DNA of 64,000 bases from Platanthera guangdongensis (lineage: Eukaryota > Streptophyta > Magnoliopsida > Asparagales > Orchidaceae). Location: contig CM077157.1 of assembly GCA_039583875.1 (NCBI GenBank), positions 75,640,346 through 75,704,345 of the forward strand, read 5' to 3'. Made by a program: the position numbers and the translations under genes. Shown in pieces: positions 41,965-54,403 of this stretch (within the stretch, counting starts at the first letter, position 1; each line of letters begins with the position of its first letter). Below the pieces are notes generated by a model. That model was not told where the DNA came from and did no database searches. It worked only from the letters and a program-made list of their open reading frames with translations.

Positions 41965-44900
41965 AGAGGCCTCCCGGAGCGCAAGCCTCCATACCCTATA
42001 TCGCCGGAGCATTGGCTCCACATCATAAACCCCACCCCCAGAAGATAGGATCACCTTCTCGAGGAGCGATATGCCGGATCATGAGGATCCATTTTGCGAT
42101 GCGCTGGTCATCCAGACAGCCATAGAAAATTTTACCGTCTCCCGGATCCTCGTCGACAATGGAAGCTCCGTCAACGTCGTCTTTAAGAAGACGTTTGACG
42201 CGATGAAGGTCGAGGCGAAGAGGATGTTGGCCACGGATGGGCCCTTGTTCGGATTTTCGAGGGAGAGCAAGGAGGTAGAAGGAGGAGTGGGGCTCCATGT
42301 CATCCAGGGGGGGCAGTCAAGGAACTGAAGGTTCGTCATCATGGATGTCCCCAGCAGCTACAGCGCCATCTTCAAGAGGCCCCTCATCAGTGCCTTCTGC
42401 TGTATCCCCTCATCATTCCATCAGTGCTTAAATTTCAATGCCGAAGGGATCCAGGTCCGGGTCAGGGGGGACCCCAAGGTGGCGTAGGAATGCTACGTCA
42501 TCGTCGTGAAATCCATCTCTTGGCAAGAGGGGCCGAGGAGACGGAGCAAAGGATGCAGGAGGTAGAGCAGGAAGCTGGTATGGAGGAGCTAGAGGTAGAG
42601 AGCTATACCGAGGTTGAGGTGGCAGGAGGAGATCAGGAGCAGTCGCCGAGGCGATAGCCATGGAGGAAGAGGTGGTGGCAGAGGCCCTCGTCCCAGAGGA
42701 GAGGGATGTAGAAGAATGGGGGGAGCAGTCCCGGTTGGAAGCTGCAAAAGAGTTGGTGGAGCTGGAGGTCCACACCCGTGAAGGCAGGGTGGAGAAGGTC
42801 CGCGTCAGCGGAGGGCTGGCCCCGGAGGACCAAGGCAGGATGCTAGCGTGCATCTAGAGGAACGTGGACATCTTCGCATGGAGCGCCGCAGAGATGTCGG
42901 TGGTTGACACAGATGTGGCTTACCAGCGCCTCAACTTGGACCCGGGAGCACGCCCCATCCAACAAAAGAAGAGGTCCACTGCGGACAAGCTGGCTGAGCC
43001 CATCAGGGAGGAGGTGGAAAAGCTTCTCAAGGCGGGCTTCGTGTCCGAGATTCAATACCCCGGCTGGGTCTCCAACGTAGTCATGGTTAAAAAGGGAGAT
43101 GGTCGGTGGCATATGTGTATCGACTTCTCTTTGCTTAATAAATCTTATCCTACGGACTGTTATCCCTTGCCTCGTATCGACACGCTGGTTGACTCAGCCA
43201 TCGGTTTTTCTGTAATAAATTTTCTAGATGCATTTTCAGGTTATCACGAAATCAGTATGCACCCCCCGGACGTCAAGAACGTCTCGTTCATCATGGGAGA
43301 TGGGTGCTACAGCTATAAAATGATGCCATTTAGGCTAAGAACGCATGGGCAACCTATCAAAAGATGATGGACAGGGTTTTAAAAGAACAGAAGGGGATTA
43401 ACCTGGAGGTGTACGTAGATGATCACATGATCAAGAGCCAGGATGTAGACTCTCACCTCCAAGACCTAGAAGAGACCTTTGCCACCCTGCGCAAGTACAA
43501 GATGCGGCTGAACCCCCTGAAGTGTGTCTTCGGGGCCAGCATGGGGAAGTTCTTAGGACATCTCCTCACCCCCGCGGGGGTCGAGCCAAATCCTGATAAG
43601 GTGAAGGCTATCGTGGAGCTGGGGTCACCGCAGAATAGCAAGGAGGTGCAATGGCTGACAGGGTAGCTAGCAGGGTTAAGTAGGTTCCTCTCCCGGGCTG
43701 GGGAGAAGTGCTCCACCTTCTTCAAAACACTAAGGGGGGACCAAAAATTCGAGTGGACCAAGGAGTGTGAGGAGGCATTCCAGGCCCTCAAGATGCAGTT
43801 GACACAGACTCCGTTGCTCCAAGGCCCGAAGGAGGGAGAAGACCTATTTTTATATCTCGGGGTCAGGGCGGAGGCCCTGAGCTCCATCCTAGTTTCGGAA
43901 GAAGGGAGGAAGCAACTTCCCATATACTACGTGAGCCGGGTCTTGAGGAAGGCCGAGCTCTAGTATCCAATTTTGGAGAAGCTGGCCTTCGCCTTGGTCA
44001 TCTCGGCCCGGAGGCTGCGACCCTATTTCTAGGCACACTTTATCCGAGTGGTGACTAACCACCCCCTTCCCAACATCTTTGAGGGGGTGGAGCATTTTGG
44101 TAGGCTGGCCAAGTGGTCTGTGGAGTTGAGCGAGTTCGACATCTACTTCATCCCTCGCCTCTCGATCAAGGCTCAAGCGATGGCTGACTATTTGGCCGAT
44201 TATGTGATCGAGGTGGCGGAGGAAGAGCTCACTCGACCGACCCCATGGAAGGTAAAGGTAGATGGCGCCTCGGGGAGGCATTCCCTGGGTGTGGGGGTGA
44301 TCTTGGAGAGCCCCCAAGGAACTAGAATCGAGCAAACGGTGGTGGTGCACTTCCCCATCATAAATAATCATGCCGAGTATTAGGCTGTGATAGCAGGGCT
44401 GTGCCTGGCCAGGGAGCTAGGGGTGTTGGATGTGGAGGTCCACACCGACTCCATGGTGGTAGCTTCACAGATCAAAGGGGAGTTTGAGGCAAGAGAGCCT
44501 ACCCTGCGACTATACTTAACCATAGTAAAGGGGGTCATTGGCACATTTGAAACCTTCTCCATCTGACACGTGCCCCAGGAGGAAAATGAACAGGTCGATC
44601 AACTAGCGAAGCATGGTCCCCGGGTTGGGGGAACTATCATAGATCTATTCCACCCTTCCATCGAAGAGGGAGAGCTCATGGAGATAGATCAGCGGCCCTC
44701 GTGGATGGACCCGATAACAACCTTCCTTTCCACGGGAGAGTATCCGGAGGGGGTGTATAAGAAAAAGCTCAGGTACAAATCGGTGTACTACCTCCTCCGA
44801 TACGGGCAGTTGTACAGGAAGACTCTCTCGGGGATGTTGGCTCATTGCGTGGCTGAGGGGGAAGTGCAAAAATTTTTGGAAGAAGTCCACTCCGGGGAGT

Positions 44901-45960
44901 GTGGGAGTCACTCCGGAAGTCGGACCCTGGAAGGAAGGATCGTCAGGCAAGGGTATTTCTGGCCCACCTTGGGCCTCAATGCAATAGAGTTCATAATAAG
45001 ATGCCACAAGTGCCAGCTGTTTACCCCCTGCTGCTATAGCTGACTCAGCGACTCAAGAGTATCACACCCCCCTGACCCTTTCCCCAAGCCAGTGGGCAAA
45101 GGAGGTTCTTGTTGGTGATGATCGATTATTTCTCTAAGTGGTTGGAAGTAAAAGCGCTGGCCAAGGTGACCTCCAAGGTTATCAGAAACTTTGTTTGGGG
45201 GGAGATCATCTGGCCCCATGTGCTGCCCCAGGACATTGTCACGGACAATGGGCCTCAGTTCGCCAGCGTGGAGTTCACTAGTTTTTGCGGGCAGCTTGGA
45301 ATTGACCTCAGGTTCGCCTCGGTCCACCACCCTAGGAGCAACGGGCAGGTGGAGGCCGCCAATAAGATCATTTTTAACCTCTTAAAGAAGAAAGTAGAAA
45401 ATATGAAGGGGAGTTGGGTGGAGCAGCTTCTCGCGGTTCTCTGGGCCCTGAGGACCACCCCCAACACAGCTACAGGAGAAACTCCTTTCAAGCTCTCCCA
45501 TGGGTGCGAGGCAGTACTCCATATGGAATTCGAAATACAAACACCTCGAGTTATCACAGCTGGAGAAATCAGGGAAGAATGGTAAGCCGAGAACGAGGAA
45601 GAGCTACAACTCTCTCTTGACATGGTGGAGGAGCTGCGGGACCTTTCCGCCATCTGACAGGAAGAGGTGAAGAGGAGGATGGCTAAGTACTTTGATAAGC
45701 ATGTCAAAGTCAAATAGTTCGTGGAGGGGGACTTGGTCCTAAAAAAGGTAGATGCGGCAGGAAGGTCAGCAACCGTGGGGAAGCTCAACCCCAGCTGGGA
45801 AGGTCCGTTTATTATAAAAGAGGCATTAAGATCAGGAGGGTACCGACTACAAAATATGTAGGGCGAGACCCTAAGTCTCAACTGGAGTAGTGACGACTTG
45901 AAATGCTTTTTTCCTTAAAAACATGTAAGTGGTACTTTGATTCTTAATATAGATCTTTGG
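41964..45960 (+). pseudogene. pol: gypsy-2 pol, copy A
   Basis: Protease: LVDNGSS with Asp at 42155. RT: from about 42864, with GWVSNVVMVKKGDGRWHMCIDFS and YVDDHMIKS (43412-43438). The first RNase H is at about 43660-44050. The second, archaeal-type RNase H starts WKVKVDGASGRHSLG near 44250 and continues past 44500. Integrase: zinc region 44889-45030, core MIDYFSKWLE (45118), TDNGPQF (45240) and GQVEAANK (about 45346). Many TAG stops (42856, 43664, 43961, 44030, 44381 among others), a frameshift near 43335, and about 65 bases missing relative to copy B near 45080. Nearly all stops are shared with copy B. Confidence 0.9.
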
Positions 45961-48900
45961 CAAGCCTCCCGGAGGGCAAGCCTTCATACCCTATATCGCC
46001 GGAGCATTGGCTCCACATCCCAAACCCCACCCCCAGAAGAGAGGATCACCTTCTCGAGGAGCGATATGCCGGATCATGAGGATCCATTTTGCGATGCGCT
46101 GGTCATCCAGACAGCCATAGAAAATTTTACCGTCTCCCGGATCCTCGTCGACAACGGAAGCTCCGTCAACGTCGTGTTTAAGAAGACGTTTGACACGATG
46201 AAGGTCGAGGCGAAGAGGGTGTTGGCCTCGGATGGGCCCTTGTTCGGATTTTCGAGGGAAACCAAGGAGGTAGAAGGAGGAGTGGGGCTCCATGTCACCC
46301 AGGGGGGGCAGTCAAGGAACTGAAGGATCGTCATCGTGGATGTCCCCAGCAGCTACAGTGCCATCTTCAAGAGGCCCCTCATCAGTGCCTTCTGCTGTAT
46401 CCCCTCATCATTCCATCAGTGCTTAAATTTCAATGCCGAAGGGATCCAGGTCCGGGTCGGGGGGGACCCCAAGGTGGCGTAGGAATGCTACGTCATCGTC
46501 GTGAACTCCATCTCTTGGCAAGAGGGGCCGAGGAGACGGAGCAAAGGATGGAGGAGGTAGAGCATGAAGCTGGTAGGGAGGAGCTGGAGGTAGAGCAGGA
46601 AGCTGGTAGGGAGGAGCTGGAGGTAGAGAGCTATACCGAGGTTGAGGTGGCAGGAGGAGATCAAGAGCAGTCGCTGAGGCGATAGCCATGGAGGAAGAGG
46701 TGGTGGCAGAGGCCCTCGTCCCAGAGGAGAGGGATGTAGAAGAATGGGGGGAGCAGTCCCGGTTGGAAGCTGCAAAAGAGTTGGTGGAGCTGGAGGTCCA
46801 CACCCGTGAAGGCAGGGTGGAGAAGGTCCGCGTCAGCGGAGGGCTGGCCCCGGAGGACCAAGGCAGGATGCTAGCGTGCATCTAGAGGAACGTGGACATC
46901 TTCGCATGGAGCGCCGCGGAGATGTCGGGGGTTGACACAGATGTGGCTTACCAGCGCCTCAACTTGGACCCGGGAGCACGCGCCATCCACAAAAGAAGAG
47001 GTCTACTGCGGACAAGCTGGCTGAGCCCATCAGGGAGGAGGTGGAAAAGCTTCTCAAGGCGGGCTTCGTGTCCGAGATTCAATACCCCGGCTGGGTCTCC
47101 AACGTAGTCATGGTTAAAAAGGGAGATGGTCGGTGGCATATGTGTATCGACTTCTCTTTGCTTAATAAATCTTGTCCTACGGACTGTTATCCCTTGCCTC
47201 GTATCGACACGCTGGTTGACTCAGCCATCGGTTTTTCTGTAATAAGTTTTCTAGATGCATTTTTAGGTTATCACCAAATCAGTATGCACCCCCCGGACGT
47301 CAAGGACGTCTCGTTCATCATGGGAGATGGGTGCTACGGCTATAAAATGATGCCATTTAGGCTAAAGAACGCATGGGCAACCTATCAAAAGATGATGGAC
47401 AGGGTTTTCAAAGAATAGAAGGGGATTAACCTGGAGGTGTACGTAGATGATCACATGATCAAGAGCCAGGATGTGGACTCTCACCTCCAAGACCTAGAAG
47501 AGACCTTTGCCACCCTGCACAAGTACAAGATGCAGCTGAACCCCCTGAAGTGTGTCTTTGAGGCCAGTATGGGGAAGTTCTTAGGACATCTCCTCACCCC
47601 CGCGGGGGTCGAGCCAAATCCTGATAAGGTGATGGCTATCGTGGAGCTGGGGTCACCGCAGAATAGCAAGGAGGTGCAATGGCTGACAGGGTAGCTAGCA
47701 GGGTTAAGTAGGTTCCTCTCCCGGGCTGGGGAGAAGTGCTCCACCTTCTTCAAAACACTAAGGGGGGACCAAAAATTCGAGTGGACCAAGGAGTGTGAGG
47801 AGCCATTCCAGGCCCTCAAGATGCAGTTGACACAGACTCCGTTGCTCCAAGGCCCGAAGGAGGGAGAGGACCTATTTTTGTACCTCGGGGTCAGGGCGGA
47901 GGCCCTGAGCTCCGTCCTAGTTTTGGAAGAAGGGAGGAAGCAACTTCCCATATACTACGTGAGCCGGGTCTTGAGGAAGGCTGAGCTCTAGTATCCAATT
48001 TTGGAGAAGCTGGCCTTCGCCTTGGTCATCTCGGCCCGGAGGCTGCGACCCTATTTCTAGGCACACTTTATCCGAGTGGTGACTGACCACCCCCTTCCCA
48101 ACATCTTTGAGGGGGTGGAGCATTTTGGTAGGCTGGCCAAGTGGTCTGTGGAGTTTAGCGAGTTCGACATCTACTTCATCCCTCGCCTCTCGATCAAGGC
48201 TCAAGCGATGGCCGACTTTTTGGCCGATTATGTGATCGAGGTGGCGGAGGAAGAGCTCACTCGACCGACCCCATGGAAGGTAAAGGTAGATTGCGCCTCA
48301 GGGAGGCATTCCCTGGGGGTGGGGGTGATCTTGGAGAGCCCCCAAGGAACTAGAATCGAGCAAACGGTGGTGGTGCACTTCCCCATCACAAATAATCAGG
48401 CCGAGTATTAGGCTGTGATAGCAGGGCTGTGCCTGGCCAGGGAGCTAGGGGTGTTGGATGTGGAGGTCCACACCGAATCCATGGTGGTAGCTTCACAGAT
48501 CAAAGGGGAGTTTGAGGCAAGAGAGCCTACCCTGCGACTATACTTAACCAAAGTAAAGGGGGTCATTGGCACATTTGAAACCTTCTCCATCTGACACGTG
48601 CCCCAGGAGGAAAATGAACAGTTCGATCAACTAGCGAAGCATGGTCCCCGGGTTGGGGGAACTATCATAGATCTATTCCACCCTTCCATCGAAGAGGGAG
48701 AGCTCATGGAGATAGATCAGCGGCCCTCGTGGATGGACCCGATAACAACCTTCATTTCCACGGGAGAGTATCCGGAGGGGGTGTATAAGAAAAAGCTCAT
48801 GTACAAATCGGTGTACTACCTCCTCCGATACGGGCAGTTGTACAGGAAGACTCTCTCGGGGATGTTGGCTCGTTGCGCGGCTGAGGGGGAAGTGCAAAAA

Positions 48901-50023
48901 ATTTTGGAAGAAGTCCACTCCGGGGAGTGTGGGAGTCACTCCGGAAGTCGGACCCTGGAAGGAAGGATCGTCAGGCAAGGGTATTTCTGGCCCACCTTGG
49001 GCCTCAATGCGACAGAGTTCATAATAAGATGCCACAAGTGCCAGCTGTTTACCCCCCTGCTGCTACAGCTGCCTCAGCGACTCAAGAGTATCACACCCCC
49101 TGACCCCTTGCCATTTGGGGAATAGACTTGGTTGGACCGTTCCCCCAAGCCAGTGGGCAAAGGAGGTTCTTGTCGGTGATGATCGATTATTTCTCTAAGT
49201 GGTTGGAAGTAAAAGCGCTGGCCAAGGTGACCTCCCAGGTTATCAGAAACTTTGTTTGGGGGGAGATCATCTGGCCCCATGTGCTGCCCCAAGACATTGT
49301 CACGGACAATGGGCCCCAGTTCGCCAGCGTGGAGTTCACTAGTTTTTGCGGGCAGCTTGGAATTGACCTCAGGTTCGCCTCGGTCCACCACCCTAGGAGC
49401 AACGGGCAGGTGGAGGCCGCCAATAAGATCATTTTTAACCTCTTAAAGAAGAAAGTAGAAAATATGAAGGGGAGTTGGGTGGAGCAGCTTCTCGCGGTTC
49501 TCTGGGCCCTGAGGACCACCCCCAATACAGCTACAGGAGAAACTCCTTTCAAGCTCTCCCATGGGTGCGAGGCAGTACTCCATATGGAATTCGAAATACA
49601 AACACCTCGTGTTATCACAACTGAAGAAATCAGGGAAGAATGGCAAGCCGAGAACGAGGAAGAGCTACAACTCTCTCTTGACATGGTGGAGGAGCTGCGG
49701 GACCTTTCCGCCATCCGACAGGAAGAGGTGAAGAGGAGGATGGCCAAGTACTTTGATAAGCATGTCAAAGTCAAACAGTTCGTGGAGGGGGACTTGGTCC
49801 TAAAAAAAGTAGATGCGGCAGGAAGGTCAGCAACCGTGGGGAAGCTCAACCCCAGCTGGGAAGGTCCGTTTATTATAAAAGAGGCATTAAGATCAGGAGG
49901 GTACCCACTACAAAATATGGAGGGCGAGACCCTAAGTCTCAACTGGAGTAGTGACGACTTGAAATGTTTTTTTCCTTAAAAACATGTAAGTGGTACTTTG
50001 ATTCTTAATATAGATCTTTGGCA
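45961..50023 (+). pseudogene. pol: gypsy-2 pol, copy B (tandem duplicate)
   Basis: Repeats copy A at an offset of 3995 bases, rising to about 4060 after the indel in integrase. Protease DNGSS at 46150; YVDD at 47440-47451; integrase open from 49128 to 49979 (283 codons) with a complete D, D, E set and C-terminal domain. It keeps the TAG stops shared with A and has its own: a TAG at 47416, a frameshift near 46990 and a 27-base insertion in the linker near 46580. Over about 300 bases of RT the copies differ at seven places, far less than the two LTRs differ. Confidence 0.92.
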
Positions 50024-50068
50024 GACCAACCCTGTCGCTATAGTTTGTACGAAAGGACGAAGTGTACC

Positions 50069-51069
50069 TTGAACCCCGAGCAGATCCTGCTGTAAGGCTC
50101 TCACTTAGATGACAGGGCTAGAAGTCACTCGGTGTCAACCTTAGACCACAAGCAAATCCCAATGTCAGGCTCTCACCTAGCTGACAGGGCTGGAAGTCAC
50201 TCGGTGTCAACCTTGGACCCCGAGCAGATCCCGCTATCAGGCTCTCACCTAGCTAATAGGGCTGGAAGTCACTCGGTGTCAACCTTGGACCCTGAATAAA
50301 TTCCGCTGTCAGGCTCCCACCTAGCTGACAGGGCTAGAAGTCGCTCTATGTCAACCTTAGACCCCGAGCAGATCCCACTGTCAGGCTCTCACCTAGCTGA
50401 TAGTGTTGGAAGTCACTCGGTGTCAACCTTAGACCCCGAGCAGATCCCGCTGTCATGCTCTCACCTAGCTTACAGGTCCGGAAATCACTCGGTGTTAACC
50501 TTGGACCCCAAGCAGATCCCGCTGTCAGGCTCCCACCTAGCTGACAGGGCTGGAAGTCACTCGTTGTCAACCTTGGACCCCGAGCAGATCCTGCTATCAA
50601 GCTCTCACCTAGCTGACAGAGCTGAAAGTCACTCGGTGTCAACCTTGGACCCCGAGAAGATCCCGCTGTCAGGCTCTCACCTAGCTGACAGGGCTGGAGG
50701 TCACTCGGTGTCAACTTTGGACCCCGAGCAGATCCCGATCTCAGGCTCTCACCTAGATGATAGGGCTGGAAGTCACTCGGTGTTAACCTTGGACCCCGAG
50801 CAGATCCTGCTGTCAGGCTCCCACCTAGCTGACAGGGCTGGAAGTCACTCGGTGTCAACCTTGGACCCCGAGCAGATCCCGCTATCAGGCTCTCATCTAG
50901 CTGATAGGGCTGAAAGTCACTCGGTGTCGACCTTGGACCCCGACTAGATCCCGATGTCAGACTCTCACCTAGCTGACAGGGCTAGAAGTCACTCGGTGTC
51001 AACCTCAGACCCCGAGCAGATCCCGCTGTCAGGCTCTCACCTAGCTGGCAGGGCCGGGTGTCACTTGGG
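50069..51069. repeat. 72-bp minisatellite, about 14 units
   Basis: Units contain GACCCCGAGCAGATCC, GGCTCTCACCTAGCTGACAG and AAGTCACTCGGTGTCAACC; successive GACCC blocks at 50216 and 50288 are 72 bases apart. Because 72 is a multiple of three, both strands show long open frames (plus 50348-50947, minus 50858-50346). I treat these as artefacts. It follows pol copy B directly. Confidence 0.93.
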
Positions 51070-51614
51070 GAAAGTCCTACACTCTCCAGGTGGTGTCCAA
51101 TATGTTTGACATTTTTTCTAAGAATAGGGAAGAGAGAGACTCGACATAGGCGAGTCAGAACTCGCTAGCTCAGCTCGGCCTCGGCAGAAGGGTGGCGAGC
51201 CGGGCCCTTGGACCTCGCTGAAGGGAGGCGGGCTCCGACAGGACGCTCCACCCCTTCTAGGTTTTACTGGTGAATTTTTATGATTTTGGTCTTATATTGA
51301 TAAAAATAGGCAGCCTGTGAGCGAGCTGGGGCTGATGTGCCCAGTGCGGCGGGTAGTCCATCCACGGATTGTCTAAGAATTGGCAAGCTCTCAAAGTATG
51401 CTCTCGGGAGCGAGTCCTAACAACTGTCCTACTCGAAAAATCTATCTACGCGAGGTCACCAAAGGAAAGACTCGCGAGCAATCAGAACACATCAAAGATA
51501 TACAGAAAAAGATAGAAACATGGACAAGGTTATAACCAAAAATGTATTTCATTGAACAATAATATTTACAGATGGAGATCGCCTCGACGAGATTACAAAA
51601 AGAAAAATACACGA
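51070..51614. other. Non-coding spacer after minisatellite
   Basis: No gene or repeat recognised. It contains GAGCTCGG-type sequences also found in the LTRs of the element, and an AT-rich end that may hold the polyadenylation region of the antisense gene. Confidence 0.5.
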
Positions 51615-53775
51615 TTAGCCCCTGCCCCCCTCGCCAGATTGGTGATCCTCACCCCCTCCGCTGGAAAGGTCCTGGAAGATTTTCCTAAAGAGCGCATCAA
51701 GGCTGTCCTCCTTCTCGCTGGGCGGCATCGCCGGGAACAGGCTCGGCATTAGGTCCCGGACTGAGATCTCCTCGCAACCCTCCACCAGCACTCCTGTATC
51801 CTTCATCATCTAGAGGGTATATTCGGCGGTGTGGATGGAGTTGATCTGCAACCTCTCAGCGACGTCAGCCTCGCCGAAGATCCTTAGGCTCTTGTAGGGG
51901 AAGCTGGGCTCGACATCACGAGCCGGGAAGAAGATCTCCGCTTGGCGGCGGACCTCGCTGTTGAGGCTCGTGTTCTCCTCCATCAGCTTCGCGTTTGTCC
52001 CCTCTAGCTCGGCAAGGCGGGCACGCAGCTGGCCGATCTCCTCTTACTGCCCGGTGGTGCGAGCCCGCAACTCCCTAGTGGCCTTGGCATCTTGATAAGA
52101 AAGGAAGTACATTAGCAACAGATCCAAAAAGAAAAAAATCCTAAGGGAAAAGGACGGGCAACAACCCTATACTTACCAGTCTGCCGGCGGCTTGGGTGAG
52201 AAGATTCTTAGCAATGTCGAGCTGCCTTGACAAGTCGAAGGCCTTGTCCTGGGAGACGTCGCGTGCTTGCTCGGCCTTCTGGAGGAGGTTGCTAAGGTTG
52301 AAGCTGCGGCGGTCCACCATGTGGTGGAGCTCCATAGCTCGCATATGGGCCTGCAGACCCTCATGGCCCAGCTTCCGCATGGGGACGCCCTTGTAGGTCT
52401 TGACATCCTCGCGGCCATATAGGCCGAAGCCTAGTGTATAGGCATGACTGGTGGCGGGCTCGCGGTCAGCCCAGAAGGGGTGGAGGGTGGATATAGAGAC
52501 TCGCTGGGCCAGCTCATCCCACTGAACCATAGGCTCGCCCGCCGAGTCCTTCCACATCCCCCCAAAGACGAAGAGGGGGTATTTCTTTGGCGGGGCGGGC
52601 TCGCGAGCCGCCTTCTTCGCCCCGGGGGCAGCAGAGGTCACCGTGGGAGGAGCAGGGTCTCGCCACCTTCCTTCCCCTTGCTGGTGATCTCCTTGAGCGG
52701 GCTATCTGGCGACCTGTCGGGGATGACCTCGGGCAAGCTCATGTATTTAGGGCTTTGTTGATGTTGTTTCGCCCGAGGAACCACCATGGCTCTCCTCATC
52801 ATTTTTGGTAGTTGTTGGCGACGAGGCGGGCTCAACCCCGCATACTCAGGCCGCCTCTTGCTGGAGCAGGGTTTGGAGAAGGCCGCCTCATCGCGGCAGG
52901 CCGCCGCCGCGTTCTCGGGGCAAGAGGATCCGCATGTAACCCCGAGTCTGCAAATGGCGGGTTCATGGGAATTAGCCGCTCCCCTACATAAAATAACTTG
53001 GAACAATTAGAGGATTTCCATGATAATGTGGCGAGCTCGGCAATGAGGAGAGAACAATACCTTCGTCGGGCAGAACGGGGCGGAGCGAGTTGAGGCCCCT
53101 TCGCAGGAAGGCTACCTCAAAGTCCTTGTGGAGGAAGAACTTGTGGAGGTCAACTTCATTGCCGGACACGACAGGCGGGTAGTAGACCTCCTCGGCCTTC
53201 TGCTGGGGAGAGAAATGGACATTGCCGAGATCGCCCTTGATGAAGGTGATCTTCGTCATCCAATTGTGGTGCTTGTTCGTAATCTCGCGAACCTTGATCA
53301 GCGAGCCCATAAAATAGGCAACGCCATCCGACGTCGCTTTGTAGGAAAAGAGTTTCCTGAACACCTGTAGGTTGAACTCTATCCTCTCTCGCCAGAGGTA
53401 GCTCGCGAACGCCACCATCATGGTGATGCCGTTCGAGTTCAGCTGCGCGGGCACCGTGCCGTAGTACTTCAAGATTTGGCAGATTTCCGGCCAGAGGGGG
53501 AGTCGAAGCCCCACCTCAAAGTGCGAGATGGGGAAGGAGAGTTCGTCGTCATAGAAGGAGTTGATGGCCTCCCCCTCCCTGGGCCGGCGCGCCTCAAAGC
53601 CGGGCGGCACATGGTGGCCGACAAATTCAGCGAGCTCGACCTCGCTGGTGCTTCCCTCAAAGAAGAAGTTGTCTGTGAAATGCTGGGCACATTTGGTGCG
53701 GCTGTCGGCGTCAGGATTGGTCTTGCCCATGCTCGCAAGAAGGGGTGGAGCGCGAATACTAAAGAGAAGGGGCAC
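51615..53775 (-). pseudogene. gypsy-2 antisense gene aORF2 (gypsy-type transposon domain)
   Basis: Minus-strand gene. The exon from 53775 or 53730 to 53061 encodes the 'putative gypsy type transposon' domain (PF04195-like by style): PPGFEARRPREGEAINSFYD, VGLRLPLWPEICQILKYYG and QVFRKLF. A donor GTATTG at 53060 and an AG acceptor at about 52979 would keep frame into a basic Pro/Ser-rich exon. After a one-base shift near 52645 comes a helical domain (52641-52178), then a second GT...AG pair (about 52177 to 52093). A likely coiled coil follows (QLRARLAELEGTNAKLMEEN, about 52030-51970), ending at 51615. Stops at about 52047 and 51810 break it. Antisense ORFs with this domain are known from the Tat group. 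Confidence 0.72.
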
Positions 53776-53832
53776 GGGAAGAGAGAGAAAATGAGAAATT
53801 AATACGGCGCTCGAGGTTGGTGAGGGGAGGCC

Positions 53833-53840
53833 TATTTATA
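53833..53840 (-). promoter_or_regulatory. TATA box for aORF2
   Basis: TATAAATAGG on the minus strand, 58 bases before the first possible ATG (53775) and about 100 before the second (53730). It suggests a dedicated antisense promoter. Confidence 0.6.
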
Positions 53841-54403
53841 GAAAACGAAATCTGGGGTCAAGCTGTCCAATCGGACCAGCTCGCCGTCCCAGCTCGCCAA
53901 CCCCCAACTCGCCGACTTCCGACGTAATCCATCCCAAGCCAAGATAAATAAAAAGCAATATACTTATTATTTGAATACCACGCATCTAAGAATGTTTTGA
54001 ATTACTTATTACAGCAATGAAGTGCAGGAATAAGAAAACAGGGTACGCGGGCAGGGGGGAACCAGGAGGCGAGTGCCGGTCGGCTCGGCAAGGGAGCCGC
54101 CTTCTATCTACCCCGGCCTCGCATTCCCCGCCCCCCAGACTACCGCGCGTGGAGAATCTCGCGGATCCTCCCCAAATTCTTCTACGCCACTGAGAGGCCG
54201 TCGTTGATCTAATCTAGAAGCCAGGAAGGGGCGTCACCTCACTAGCCTGGCCGCTTCGCACCTCGTCAGCGAGACATACATAGTCGCGTTGTAACGACTC
54301 ATTGACTTCTTGCACCTCGCGCAGCCCGCACACAAGTTTCTTGAAAAGCTTGACCCCCCCCCCCCCCCCCCCCTCGTCAGCTCGCCTTGCTCCACTTCGG
54401 GGC
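53841..54403. other. Non-coding stretch between antisense genes, with C20 tract
   Basis: A run of 20 C at 54354-54373 (G20 on the antisense strand). No coding signal recognised. The GC-rich flanks resemble the rest of the element. Confidence 0.6.

Noticed and set aside
41347..42054. 235-codon minus-strand Leu/Pro-rich ORF
   Set aside because: Antisense shadow of gag and the G32 tract; the plus strand has the recognisable gag sequence.
45255..45881. Long minus-strand ORFs opposite integrase (also 49187-49942)
   Set aside because: Shadows of the integrase frame on the plus strand, which carries the D, D, E motifs.
50348..50947. 199-codon repetitive ORF, and a 170-codon ORF on the opposite strand
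   Set aside because: Both are produced by the 72-bp minisatellite, whose unit is a multiple of three; no start context or domain.
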